Shown piece by piece: positions 27,517 through 35,924 of a DNA stretch of 64,000 nt. The DNA is from CBDAPI01 sp964565865 (lineage in GTDB: Bacteria > Acidobacteriota > UBA6911 > RPQK01 > CBDAPI01). Where the stretch lies: contig CAZMGM010000002.1 in the NCBI GenBank assembly GCA_964565865.1, positions 62,001 through 126,000 on the forward strand, read 5' to 3'. Positions within the stretch are counted from its first letter, which is position 1. Each line of letters opens with the position of its first letter. The position numbers and the translations under genes are program-made. Below the pieces are notes generated by a model that saw nothing but the letters and a program-made list of their open reading frames with translations, was not told the origin of the DNA and made no database searches.

Positions 27517-27545
27517 ATTTTAGCCTAGACTAAATAATGGGTCAA
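27517..27545 (-). promoter_or_regulatory. Sigma-70-type promoter of the porin-cupredoxin-DHOR operon
   Basis: Reading the minus strand: -35 TTGACC (27545-27540), a 17-base spacer, -10 TAAAAT (27522-27517). The start site would fall near 27510, about 35 bases before the GTG start. The spacer and -10 are overlapped by the dyad described separately. Confidence 0.6.
27519..27534. promoter_or_regulatory. Candidate metalloregulator operator (DtxR/MntR-like dyad)
   Basis: 16-base near-palindrome TTTAGCCTAGACTAAA (14 of 16 positions symmetric). It covers the spacer and -10 box of the porin promoter, the place a repressor would block. Its TTTAG...CTAAA half-sites resemble known sites of the iron/manganese-responsive DtxR/IdeR/MntR family; that link is by similarity only. 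Confidence 0.45.
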
Positions 27546-27677
27546 ACCAAATACTAAACCGGCCGCAGGGGTTGAGTTCACAAGCGCCAGGCTTGCGCCC
27601 GCGACTTTCTGCCAGAGGTTTTGCTTGCACTGGAGGCAGATACGATTCGGTTTGGAAGTACTGAGTCAGCCCGAGTT

Positions 27678-28889
27678 ATGGGTGGATTGAAAAGGGTCAA
27701 GGCCTTCCTCGGACTTCAGCCTAGCATTGTCGCTCTCCTGACCATGGTTGTCCTGGTTGGAATGGGCGAGCGCATGGCAGAGCGGTTTCTTCCCCTCTAC
27801 CTCATTGCGCTCGGGGGCGGGGTGATGGCGGTCGGGCTGTTAGGGGCGATGGACAATCTCTTGTCTGCACTCTACTCGTATCCCGGCGGCTACCTGGCGG
27901 AGCGGCTGGGCACCAAGCCCGCTCTTCTGCTGTTCAACCTCATGGCCATAGCGGGATACTTGATCGTTATAGTAATCCCCAGATGGGAGGCGGTGATTCT
28001 AGGGGCCCTGCTTTTTCTGAGCTGGACTGCCGTATCTCTTCCCGCAACCATGGAACTGGTGGCCCGGGTTTTGCCGCGCACGAAAAGAGCTATGGGAGTC
28101 TCCATGCACTCGCTGGTGCGCAGAATCCCCATGGCCGCAGGTCCTATCCTGGGTGGCATCTGCGTAGATTACTGGGGTACCGTCGATGGACTCCGCATCG
28201 CATTCCTTGGAGCTCTCGGACTGGCGGGTCTTTCGGCCTTCCTCCAGCACTTGTACATCTCCGAGGATGCGGCCGCAAGGCATTGCAGTACGGTGCCGGA
28301 GGCAAACCCTTTCAAACTGATGCAACAGATGTCTCCAGCCCTGAGAAGCCTGTTGGTCTCTGACATACTTATTCGGTTCTGCGAGCAGATCCCCAATGCT
28401 TTTGTAGTCCTGTGGTGTATGGATCGGATCTCCCGGCCCGTTTCGGGTTTTCAGTTTGGATTTTTGACCAGCGTTGAAATGGCTACGGCAATCATTATCT
28501 ATATCCCAGTAGCCTATTTTGCAGATCGAGGGCTCAAGAAGCCTTTTGTGCTGGTGACTTTTATTTTCTTCACGTTTTTCCCGCTGGTGTTGATGTTTTC
28601 GCGTTCCTTCTGGCCCCTGGTCGGTGCCTTTGTCATCCGGGGCCTCAAGGAATTTGGCGAACCGACCCGCAAGTCGCTGATACTCGACCTGGCTCCAGAT
28701 GGCCGGAAAGCAGGTATGTTCGGGCTGTACTACCTTCTCCGTGATGTGGTCGTCTCGGCTGGAGCCCTGGGAGGGGCATTCCTGTGGGCTATCGGACCTG
28801 AAGTCAATCTTATCACCGCCTTCGCCTTTGGCGTCCTGGGAACTGTCTGGTTCGCCCTGCAGGGGAAAGACTTAAGCAGGCCCCAGTGA
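27678..28889 (+). CDS. MFS transporter
   Basis: 403 residues from ATG 27678 with ~12 membrane spans. An in-frame TTG at 27621 is possible but adds a non-family leader. The loop 'PGGYLAERLGTKPALLLFN' between spans 2 and 3 is the MFS motif A type (G-x-L-x-x-R-x-G). 'KEFGEPTRKSLILDLAPDGR' after the central loop is typical of a drug/anion efflux-like branch. It is divergent from the porin operon and shares the intergenic region with the TTTAG/CTAAA dyads, so it could be co-regulated. The substrate is not recognisable. larE follows after 61 bases but has its own promoter. Confidence 0.85.
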   Translation: MGGLKRVKAFLGLQPSIVALLTMVVLVGMGERMAERFLPLYLIALGGGVMAVGLLGAMDNLLSALYSYPGGYLAERLGTKPALLLFNLMAIAGYLIVIVIPRWEAVILGALLFLSWTAVSLPATMELVARVLPRTKRAMGVSMHSLVRRIPMAAGPILGGICVDYWGTVDGLRIAFLGALGLAGLSAFLQHLYISEDAAARHCSTVPEANPFKLMQQMSPALRSLLVSDILIRFCEQIPNAFVVLWCMDRISRPVSGFQFGFLTSVEMATAIIIYIPVAYFADRGLKKPFVLVTFIFFTFFPLVLMFSRSFWPLVGAFVIRGLKEFGEPTRKSLILDLAPDGRKAGMFGLYYLLRDVVVSAGALGGAFLWAIGPEVNLITAFAFGVLGTVWFALQGKDLSRPQ

Positions 28890-28912
28890 AGGAATCCAGG
28901 GCCCGGGAGCGG

Positions 28913-28942
28913 TTGACGCCTCGAAAACAGCAGCGATAGAAT
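28913..28942 (+). promoter_or_regulatory. Promoter of larE
   Basis: TTGACG (28913-28918), 18-base spacer, TAGAAT (28937-28942). The start site would lie within a few bases of the larE ATG at 28951, so the mRNA may be nearly leaderless; only a weak GGGA precedes the start. Confidence 0.4.
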
Positions 28943-28950
28943 TCACGGGA

Positions 28951-29799
28951 ATGCCCCCCTTGCAACGAAAGGTCTCAGAATTGCGGAGACTCCTATGTGC
29001 CTTTGAAAAGGTGCTGGTCTGTTTCTCCGGCGGTGTAGATTCCAGTTATCTGCTGGCTGAGGCGGTGCGCGCGCTGGACGGGGGCGCAGTCGCCTTCACC
29101 GCTGTTTCAACCAGTCTGGCCCCCTGGGAGGGCGAAGAAGCAGCTGGGCTGGCCAGGCGTCTGGGTGCCCGACATCTGTTGGTCGAGACTCAAGAAGTCG
29201 ACGACCCGCGCTATGCAGCCAATCCCGTCAATCGATGTTACTTCTGTAAGAAGGAAGTTTACGGGGTTGCCGTTGAACAGGCCGGTCAAATGGGGATTGA
29301 CTACGTTCTGGATGGATTCAACCGGGATGACCGTGGGGACCACCGGCCAGGACGAAAAGCGGCCCGAGAATACGGAATTCTGTCGCCGCTCGACGATTTG
29401 GAGTTTGGAAAAGACGAGATACGGAGGGCAGCCCGGCAGATTGGTCTCCCCGTCTGGGACAAGCCTGCTCTGGCCTGTCTATCCAGTCGTTTTCCCTACG
29501 GGACCAAAATCACACAGGAAAGACTGCAACAGGTTGCCGAGTGCGAAAAGGTCCTCCGCGAGTTCGGCTTCCGACATTTTCGCGTTCGTTACCACGATGC
29601 GGTCGCACGCATCGAAGTTGGTTCGGACGAACTGCCGAGACTTTTCCAGCCCGAGATTATGGAGACTCTTGTTGAGCGTTTTCGCGGGTCGGGTTTTACC
29701 TACGTGACGGTGGATCTGCAGGGATACCGAACCGGCTCAATGAACGAGACCGTTACGGGCGGAAGGAAGGTCGTCCAACTGGAAACCGCCTCCAAATAA
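28951..29799 (+). CDS. larE: ATP-dependent sacrificial sulfur transferase LarE
   Basis: 282 residues, full length. PP-loop SGGVDSS at 26-32 adenylylates the carboxylate of the pyridinium substrate. Cys176 (in 'PALACLSSRFPYG') matches the sacrificial cysteine of Lactiplantibacillus LarE, which donates its sulfur during synthesis of the nickel-pincer nucleotide cofactor of lactate racemase. A further 'CYFCKKE' lies at 96-102. The larB, larC and larA genes are not in the window, so here larE is isolated; the cofactor may serve another LarA-type racemase elsewhere. The specific single-Cys chemistry is inferred from the conserved residue. Confidence 0.92.
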   Translation: MPPLQRKVSELRRLLCAFEKVLVCFSGGVDSSYLLAEAVRALDGGAVAFTAVSTSLAPWEGEEAAGLARRLGARHLLVETQEVDDPRYAANPVNRCYFCKKEVYGVAVEQAGQMGIDYVLDGFNRDDRGDHRPGRKAAREYGILSPLDDLEFGKDEIRRAARQIGLPVWDKPALACLSSRFPYGTKITQERLQQVAECEKVLREFGFRHFRVRYHDAVARIEVGSDELPRLFQPEIMETLVERFRGSGFTYVTVDLQGYRTGSMNETVTGGRKVVQLETASK

Positions 29800-29938
29800 A
29801 AGACGGTACCAGAGTCGGGCAGAAGATGTCAGACATGAGAGTCGCAGAAGTGCACTACGCCGAGCTGCGAATGTGAACTGGCACCGAGTCGGTTTCTATG
29901 GTTCTCTAGGCTATTCACACGGCCTCGGGCATGGGCTG

Positions 29939-31072
29939 CTAGAGTGCCAGGGCGTGCTGGCTCAGGCGCTGGCAACCTTCTGCTGTGATCAGGTAGTTGT
30001 GCTCGAGCCGTATTCCTCCAATTCCCTCCACATAGAGCCCGGGCTCTAGAGTTACGATGTCCCCTTCCTGCAACTGGTCTTTGCTTTCCGCCGCTAGAAC
30101 GGGGGGTTCGGGATGGGCCAGGCCGATCCCATGGCCGGCATGGTGAACCAGGCCGCCGTAGCCGAGGGTTTTCAGTTCAGCAGTGACACCGTCATAGACG
30201 CGGCTGGCCGCCACACCGGACAGAAGTGTTTGCTCTCCCTTCCGTAGGGCGGAACGGCACACTTCGAACAGCTCCACGAAACGTGGATCCTGTTTTACTC
30301 CAACACAGATTGTACTGGTGGTATCTCCACGGTAGCCGCCCATCACAACCGAAAAGTCCAGAATAAAGGAGTCTCCTTCTTGAAGAGTGTAACTGGTTGG
30401 GAGGCCCCCCAGTTTGGGCCGGGCGGCATTGACGGCCCGGAAGTCACCGTAAACGATAGACGGCTTGTCGGCCATCTGCAGAGACGCCTTCTGCACCTCC
30501 AGGTAGACGTCGAATTCTGAGATACCTGGCCCGATAACCTGGCGGGCCCTTTCGTGACCCGCCTCGGCAGCCCGAAGGCATTTCTGAATCAGGGCCACTT
30601 CGTCCGGTTCCTTGCGGCGGCGCAATGAACGAATCACCGTGCCAAGGTCAACACCTGAACCGCGGGCGTTAATGACCGACTTCAGGGCGGCCAGGGGGAA
30701 AACAGCCTCTTCCACCAGTCCCGGGGCCGTACCCAGACGTTCTACGCCCCGACTCAGCAACTCCTCCAACATCTGGTCCCGGTTCACGATCGAGTGTGCG
30801 TGGTCGTACCATGTGCCGACGATTTCCTCATCGATAACCGGCGGCGATGATGCTGATCGAAATGCGAGATTGTCGCAGAGCAGGGTCGCCCTACCCTCTC
30901 TCTCCAGGATCAGGAAAGCTCTTTCGCCGGAAGACCAGCTAAACGGATCGATCCAGAAATTAGAAAAATAATGGACGTGTCGAGGATCAGCGACCAGAAC
31001 CCAGGCGGCATGCTCCGGGAGGGTTCCCCACAGTCGCTCTCTTCTTGACAGACATCCTTCCCTAGTCAGCAT
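29939..31072 (-). CDS. M24 metallopeptidase (Xaa-Pro aminopeptidase/creatinase fold)
   Basis: About 377 residues. Start taken at ATG 31072, because an upstream ATG at 31123 overlaps the preceding gene and adds unrelated residues. The pita-bread fold ligands are visible: Asp in 'ILDFSVVMGGYRGDTTST' (both Asp), His in 'HHAGHGIGLAHPEPP', Glu in 'TLEPGLYVEGIGG' and the last Glu in 'IRLEHNYLI'. The N-terminal creatinase-type domain is present. It may be a proline dipeptidase or a related hydrolase. Third gene of fhs-rraA-M24; it starts 7 bases after the RraA-like gene ends. Confidence 0.87.
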   Translation of the reverse strand: MLTREGCLSRRERLWGTLPEHAAWVLVADPRHVHYFSNFWIDPFSWSSGERAFLILEREGRATLLCDNLAFRSASSPPVIDEEIVGTWYDHAHSIVNRDQMLEELLSRGVERLGTAPGLVEEAVFPLAALKSVINARGSGVDLGTVIRSLRRRKEPDEVALIQKCLRAAEAGHERARQVIGPGISEFDVYLEVQKASLQMADKPSIVYGDFRAVNAARPKLGGLPTSYTLQEGDSFILDFSVVMGGYRGDTTSTICVGVKQDPRFVELFEVCRSALRKGEQTLLSGVAASRVYDGVTAELKTLGYGGLVHHAGHGIGLAHPEPPVLAAESKDQLQEGDIVTLEPGLYVEGIGGIRLEHNYLITAEGCQRLSQHALAL

Positions 31073-31079
31073 CGACACT

Positions 31080-31766
31080 TTAATGTGTAAATCGCCTGTA
31101 GATCTCGCCCAGTGAAGCTCCATCCTTCACGCAGTCCCGCAGCCCACTTTCCCGCTCCGTGATTTCTGCGGAAAGGCCTGCCAGCTTTTCCCGTCCTTCT
31201 TCCGGGACCTTGATGACCCCATTTAGGTCCCCGTGGAGGAGATCCCCGGGTTCGATGTCGAGGCCACAAACTGTAACGGGAACCTGCACGCGCACGATTT
31301 CAAAATTGGCGTGACTGACAACGAGGCCTCGGGCAAACAGGTGAAAACCCATTGCGGCCACCTCATCGAGATCGCGAACCCCGGCGTCGCTGACGAGACC
31401 AACGCCGCCAAACCTCTGAAACAGTGTGGACAACACGTCACCGCAATGGGTGGCAAAGTCACTGTGTGGTCCGGCCTCCTGGATCACAATGACTCCAGGT
31501 CCAGGGAGGTCCTGCAGTGCTTCGCACATTTTGAGAAACCGGGAAACGGACTTTCCCCGGGCCCCTGCCTGAGGGGCCATGGTCACGGCCTGGGCAGTGA
31601 CCGCAAACCCGCACATGGTCCCCAGCTGTGGAGTCAGGCAACGCAGGCGGAGATCCGTAAATCCCTGAATCCTGTTTCGCACTCCCAGCTGCTCTACCGC
31701 ATTGGACAGGGTTGGTGTATCGATTCGCGCTAGCTCTTTGACGAGTTCGGAAGATGTATCAGACAC
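31080..31766 (-). CDS. RraA-like family protein (HMG aldolase / oxaloacetate decarboxylase type)
   Basis: 228 residues of the RraA/HMG-aldolase fold. Signature parts: 'RIDTPTLSNAVEQLG' near the start, 'GDVLSTLFQRFGGVGLVSDAGVRD' around the active site (Arg-Asp pair) and 'EPGDLLHGDLNGVIKVPEE'. Such proteins include class II pyruvate aldolases (4-hydroxy-4-methyl-2-oxoglutarate aldolase) as well as the RNase E inhibitor RraA; the catalytic Asp/Arg here favour aldolase or decarboxylase chemistry. It lies 35 bases downstream of fhs and 7 bases upstream of the M24 peptidase, on the same strand. Confidence 0.85.
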   Translation of the reverse strand: MSDTSSELVKELARIDTPTLSNAVEQLGVRNRIQGFTDLRLRCLTPQLGTMCGFAVTAQAVTMAPQAGARGKSVSRFLKMCEALQDLPGPGVIVIQEAGPHSDFATHCGDVLSTLFQRFGGVGLVSDAGVRDLDEVAAMGFHLFARGLVVSHANFEIVRVQVPVTVCGLDIEPGDLLHGDLNGVIKVPEEGREKLAGLSAEITERESGLRDCVKDGASLGEIYRRFTH

Positions 31767-31801
31767 TTATGTTCCTCCTTAATAATGGCAACCGGGTTTC
31801 C

Positions 31802-33565
31802 TCAAGTGAGACCCGTTACCTGTGCGTTCTCTACATCGACATCGACCCTTCGGTAGGCCGGATTTGAAGACGTGCCGGGCATGAGCTTGATGTCACCCGC
31901 ACAGGGACACAGGAAGCGGGCACCCGTATACACGAGTATGTCTCGTATGGGAAGAACCCAGTTCTTGGGAACACCCTTGCGCGCAGGGTCATGGGTCAGG
32001 CTGAGCGGGGTCTTGACCATCATGGTTGCAAAGTCGTCAAAGCGCTCATCCGACTCCAGCCTAACAGCTTTGGACCTGGCTTCGGGCGTCCAGCTTACGC
32101 TCTCTGCTCCGTAGATTTTGGTGGCGATCAACTCGACCCGCCTGGTCAGCTTCATGGATCCGGGATAAAGAAAATCGAAGTCATTCTCTTCCTGGGTGGC
32201 TTCAACGACTGCCTCGGCGAGCGGAGCGGCACCTTCCCCACCTCTGGCCCAGTGATCCGATGCTGCAAAACGTGTTCCGCAATTCTCGACGGCCTGTCGA
32301 ACCAGTTTGATTTCTTCCTCGGTGTCACTCCGAAAAAGATTTAAGCACACGACTGGGCTCACACCCGATTTCCGTATGATCGAGATGTGGTGAAGGAGAT
32401 TAGGAAGGCCCTGCTCGACGAGGCCCAGATCCTGCCTGGTGTACTCGTCCGGGAGGTTGCTTCCCGGTATGACCGGTTGTCCACCGCCGTGAAGCTTTAG
32501 AGCCCGGATCGTAGCAGTTAGTACGCAGGCGTCCGGTTTCAGCCCACTGGCCCGACACTTGACGTTCCAGAACTTTTCAAAACCGATCTCGGAACCGAAT
32601 CCGCTTTCCGTCACATGATAGTCAAAGAGCTTGAGTCCCAGGCGATCCCCAATGATGGAGGATTGCCCGATCGCTATGTTTGCGAAAGGACCGGTGTGAA
32701 CAAGACAGGGTTGGTAGTCAGCGGTGCAGCAAAGAGTCGGATTGATAGCGTTACGCATCCATGCACACATGGCTCCATCCACTTCCAGATCCGCTGTGGT
32801 GACAGGCTTCCCCTGCTTGTCGAAAGCGACCGTGATTTCGCTGATTCTCTTCCGAAGATCGGCCAGATCCCTAGCGATGGAAAGGATAGCCATCAGCTCA
32901 GAGCTGGCAGAAATGTTGAAGCCAGAATTCATCTCGAAGCCGTCCAGACGGCTTCCTATGCCAATCACGATGTTGCGAAGAGACTGGGCACAAAAATCCA
33001 TCGCCCAGCGCAACTGGACGCGGGTTGCGTCAATGTTGAGTCGGGGCATCCCGCTGCGCCGCAATAGCTCGTCGTTTCCGTAGTTGCGCTCATGCTGTAG
33101 TCGAGCGGTCACGGCAACCATAGCCAGGTTGTGGGCATTGGTTACATCGTTGATGTCACCAGTCAGCCCCATTGAGAGTTCCTCCATGGGGATCAGGAGG
33201 GCGTTTCCAGCGCCAGCAGCTGTACCCTTCATATTCATTGTGGGCCCGCCAGAGGCCTGCCGAAGGCAACCGCCCGCTCGCTTTCCTATACTGCTAAGTC
33301 CTTGGATCAGACCGAGGGCTGTGGTCGTTTTCCCCTCCCCGAGAGGCGTTGGCGTGATTCCTACGATATCCACATACTTCCCGTCAGGCCTATCACTAAG
33401 GCGCTTCATGATCCTGAGGACGTTCAGTTTTGCCAGTCTTCCGATCGGAATAATTTCTTCGTTGGCCAACTCCAGACGGTCCGCCCATTCGAGGGGAGTA
33501 GGCATATTCTCTTCTGCTGCTCGGGATATTTCCCAGTTGGCCATCCGAGTCGGATCATAGATCAT
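31802..33565 (-). CDS. fhs: Formate-tetrahydrofolate ligase
   Basis: 587 residues. Converts formate, ATP and tetrahydrofolate to 10-formyl-THF in one-carbon metabolism. The ATP-binding 'TPLGEGKTTTALGL' lies near residues 72-85, 'HTGPFANIAIG' and 'ESGFGSEIGFEKF' follow, and the C-terminal part has 'GGEGAAPLAEAV'. The usual REPSLGP motif is replaced by 'RQASGGPTMNMKG', so it belongs to a divergent branch rather than the clostridial type. An ATG eight codons in is an alternative start. First gene of the fhs-rraA-M24 strand group and divergent from the arginine decarboxylase gene. Confidence 0.93.
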   Translation of the reverse strand: MIYDPTRMANWEISRAAEENMPTPLEWADRLELANEEIIPIGRLAKLNVLRIMKRLSDRPDGKYVDIVGITPTPLGEGKTTTALGLIQGLSSIGKRAGGCLRQASGGPTMNMKGTAAGAGNALLIPMEELSMGLTGDINDVTNAHNLAMVAVTARLQHERNYGNDELLRRSGMPRLNIDATRVQLRWAMDFCAQSLRNIVIGIGSRLDGFEMNSGFNISASSELMAILSIARDLADLRKRISEITVAFDKQGKPVTTADLEVDGAMCAWMRNAINPTLCCTADYQPCLVHTGPFANIAIGQSSIIGDRLGLKLFDYHVTESGFGSEIGFEKFWNVKCRASGLKPDACVLTATIRALKLHGGGQPVIPGSNLPDEYTRQDLGLVEQGLPNLLHHISIIRKSGVSPVVCLNLFRSDTEEEIKLVRQAVENCGTRFAASDHWARGGEGAAPLAEAVVEATQEENDFDFLYPGSMKLTRRVELIATKIYGAESVSWTPEARSKAVRLESDERFDDFATMMVKTPLSLTHDPARKGVPKNWVLPIRDILVYTGARFLCPCAGDIKLMPGTSSNPAYRRVDVDVENAQVTGLT

Positions 33566-33718
33566 GGCTTCTTCTTGTCCTCTACTTCTACGAGTTTCCC
33601 GGGTTCGCTACTTTTCTGCCGGTTGCCTACAATGGTTGGCGGCAAGCGATCATACTGTAACCAGCATTTCCCGCAAAGCCAAGCCTCAATCAGTCACATA
33701 CTCTTAAGAGAAGGAACT

Positions 33719-34270
33719 GTGGAGCTAACCCCGAAGAAGATGTTCTTTACCAGGGGCGTTGGTTTTCATCGCAACAGCCTGCAGAGTTTCGAGATTGCCC
33801 TCCGAGACGCACGGATCGAGAAATATAATCTCGTGAAGGTGTCCAGCATTTTTCCTCCCGATTGCAAACTTGTCCCCCGGCATGTAGGAATCCGTGCCAT
33901 CAAACCGGGGCAAATCTGTTTCCTGGTTCTGGCCCGAGAAAGCACCAATGAGCCAAACCGGCGGGTCGCGGCCGCCATAGGCTTGGCCCAACCTAAAGAT
34001 AAGGAACAGTACGGGTACATAAGCGAACACCATGCCTTCGGGCAAACCAGCCAGACCGCGGCAGGATTTGCAGAGAATCTAGCAGCCACCATGCTGGCCT
34101 CCACACAAGGCGTTGAGCTGGACCCGAAGGTTGCACGGGACGAGCGAAAACAAGCCTACCAGGTTGGGCAGCGGACCTTTTCGACTCGCAGCATCGCCCG
34201 CTCGGCAAGCGGCCACAAGGACGGCCTGTGGACGACCGTCATCGCCGCCGCAGTGATGCTGCTTGATTGA
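33719..34270 (+). CDS. Pyruvoyl-dependent arginine decarboxylase
   Basis: 183 residues. Start is GTG 33719: AAGGA (33711-33715) lies 3 bases before it, and the protein then opens with 'ELTPKKMFFTRGVGFHRNSL', the family N-terminus; longer in-frame starts would run into the fhs promoter region. 'KYNLVKVSSIFPPDC' contains the Ser-Ser site where the proenzyme self-cleaves to create the pyruvoyl cofactor. Substrate arginine, product agmatine, first step of polyamine synthesis. No other polyamine gene is adjacent. Length fits the family (~160-190). Confidence 0.9.
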   Translation: MELTPKKMFFTRGVGFHRNSLQSFEIALRDARIEKYNLVKVSSIFPPDCKLVPRHVGIRAIKPGQICFLVLARESTNEPNRRVAAAIGLAQPKDKEQYGYISEHHAFGQTSQTAAGFAENLAATMLASTQGVELDPKVARDERKQAYQVGQRTFSTRSIARSASGHKDGLWTTVIAAAVMLLD

Positions 34271-34851
34271 CACACGACCCGGTCTTCAGAGAGCGATTTC
34301 CCGCGCTCTGACTCCCTACACTAAGGAGCCCGGCCCTGAGACAGAGACACGAAAATCTGTCCAAAGAGCATGATATGAACTACCTCCACCATGCCAGAAG
34401 ATCCCGTTCCTGAGGCGATCCTGATGCCTGAGCTGCTGCTGGGGGCCCGCATGAGCCTGTGTTGTCCTAGGCGTAGCGGACCTCTTCTGGATGGCCGCAT
34501 TGACCCTGGTCATGTGCAGCGAGAAGATCTCGCGGTTTGGAGCCACCTTGGTTCCACTTCTTACACTCTCACTGATATTGTGGGGCGTTGCTGATATTGT
34601 AGTTTGGATGACCGGATAAATTGTGAATTTTCGGTTCTGTTCCCAGGAACAGCGATTGCTATGCCGTCTATCGAGATCGGGGTGTACCCAGACTATACAA
34701 TGCACCGGTCAAAGGTGCCGTAGCAACGATTCTTAGCTGAGATCTCATCAGGTCAATGAAGCCTCATGAAGCGCCACACCTGCAAAGGTATAATCAGATA
34801 TCGTCAGTCGGCTGGGCGATCGTGTGCTTCTGGAAGCTTGGAGGGGCTATC
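34271..34851. other. Interval with a probable gene remnant
   Basis: About 580 bases between the decarboxylase and monooxygenase genes. It holds the DUF2182-like remnant at ~34430-34619 and a short AGAGCG/CGCTCT stem at 34290-34309 just after the decarboxylase stop. Nothing else is convincing. Confidence 0.5.
34430..34619 (+). pseudogene. Remnant of a DUF2182-like membrane protein
   Basis: One frame reads 'GVADLFWMAALTLVMCSEKI' followed by two hydrophobic stretches and 'WGVADIVVWMTG' before a TAA at 34617-34619. This is like the C-terminus of DUF2182 (predicted metal-binding membrane protein). Upstream the similarity would continue only in another frame ('LLLGARMSLCC'), after an in-frame TGA, so the gene is broken and its N-terminal part is not seen. 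The assignment rests on a short match. Confidence 0.4.
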
Positions 34852-35154
34852 TTGTACATAGCAATGAATCGTTTTCGAGTCTCCCGAGGCCGGGAGTCGG
34901 TTTTCGAGGATCTCTGGCGCAACCGCGAATCCTATCTTGACGGTGTCGAGGGCTTTCGTGAGTTCCATCTCTTGCGCAGCTCGAACAGTGAGGAGGCCAC
35001 TCTCTATGCCTCACATTCGGTATGGGCCTCCCGAGAGGCGTTCGAGGTCTGGACCCAGTCGGAAGCCTTCCGTAAGGCACACTCTCAAGCGCACTCGCCC
35101 CCAGGAACGTTGCTGGGGCATCCCCAATTCGAGGGTTTCGAGGTTATTCTATGA
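34852..35154 (+). CDS. ABM-domain monooxygenase, heme-degrading (IsdG/MhuD) type
   Basis: 100 residues. The start is TTG 34852 rather than ATG 34864: GGAGGGG (34840-34846) is 5 bases from TTG but 17 from ATG, and relatives begin M-Y-x-A-M-N. The single ferredoxin-like domain contains 'MNRFRVSRGRE', 'DLWRNRESYLDGVEGFREFH' and 'ASHSVWASREAFEVWTQSEA', as in IsdG/HmuO-like heme-degrading monooxygenases; the Asn, Trp and His expected there are present or have near equivalents. The stop overlaps the NYN-protein start (ATGA), so both are co-translated. Confidence 0.82.
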   Translation: MYIAMNRFRVSRGRESVFEDLWRNRESYLDGVEGFREFHLLRSSNSEEATLYASHSVWASREAFEVWTQSEAFRKAHSQAHSPPGTLLGHPQFEGFEVIL

Positions 35155-35924
35155 CTGCTCGAGGCAGGAACGGTATGAGTAGTGACGAAAGACAAATCGC
35201 CTTCTATCTTGACTTCGAGAACATTGCCCTGGGAGTCAAAGAGAAAAAGAAGCTGCGCTTCGACATCGAGCTAATGCTTCAGCGGCTTCTGGAAAAAGGG
35301 AAAATCCTGGTCAAACGTGCCTACGCAGACTGGAGCCGATACAAGACTTACAGTCAGGATCTCCACAGTGCTGCAATCGAACTCATCGAAATCCCGCAGC
35401 GGAGCTACAGCGGGAATGACAGCGCTGATATCCGGCTCACCGTCGATGCTATGGATCTCTGCTACTCCAAGGACCATGTAGACACCTTTGCCATTGCCTC
35501 CGGGGACAGTGATTTTTCCCCGCTGGTTTCAAAGCTCAGGGAGAATGCCAAGTACGTGATCGGACTGGGTGTCAAGAACTCCACCTCTGACCTGCTTGTA
35601 GAGAACTGTGACGAATTCATCTTTTACGAAGACCTGATCCGGAGCCAGAAAAAAACGCTCAAACCTGGGAATATTCCGACCAGAAAAGCTGAGGCTTTCG
35701 AAGTTGTCATCAGCGCAATTCAGGCTCTCGACCGCGAAGGTAAGACTAGAATCTGGGCATCTATGGTGAAGGAGACGGTCAAACGCAAGAAGCCGTCATT
35801 TGACGAAAACTACTATGGCTATTCCTCTTTTTCAAGATTGCTCGAAGACGCCCAGAAGATGGACTTGTTCCAGCTCAGTAAAGACGAACGCTCTGGCTCC
35901 TACATCATCACGGAGTACAGCTAG
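35151..35924 (+). CDS. NYN (PIN-like) nuclease domain fused to OST-HTH/LOTUS domain
   Basis: 257 residues; the ATG at 35175 (residue 9) is an equally good start. The N-terminal NYN/LabA-like PIN domain (~10-160) shows the acidic residues of the metal site: 'FYLDFENIA', 'DSADIRLTVDAMD' and 'ASGDSDFSPLV'. The C-terminal ~85 residues ('IWASMVKETVKRKKPSFDEN' and 'YYGYSSFSRLLEDAQKMDL') form an OST-HTH/LOTUS RNA-binding fold. Together they suggest an RNA-directed nuclease acting in the cytoplasm. It is coupled by a 4-base overlap to the heme-degrading-type monooxygenase, an unexpected partner. The RNA target is unknown. Confidence 0.87.
   Translation: MTARGRNGMSSDERQIAFYLDFENIALGVKEKKKLRFDIELMLQRLLEKGKILVKRAYADWSRYKTYSQDLHSAAIELIEIPQRSYSGNDSADIRLTVDAMDLCYSKDHVDTFAIASGDSDFSPLVSKLRENAKYVIGLGVKNSTSDLLVENCDEFIFYEDLIRSQKKTLKPGNIPTRKAEAFEVVISAIQALDREGKTRIWASMVKETVKRKKPSFDENYYGYSSFSRLLEDAQKMDLFQLSKDERSGSYIITEYS

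Noticed and set aside
29880..29893. GGCACCGAGTCGGT, identical to part of the Cas9 tracrRNA tail
   Set aside because: Only 14 bases match, there is no cas gene, repeat array or anti-repeat nearby, and the short ACCGA/TCGGT stem can arise by chance.
34316..34705. 129-codon minus-strand frame
   Set aside because: It is antisense to the DUF2182-like remnant and has no hydrophobic or domain pattern.
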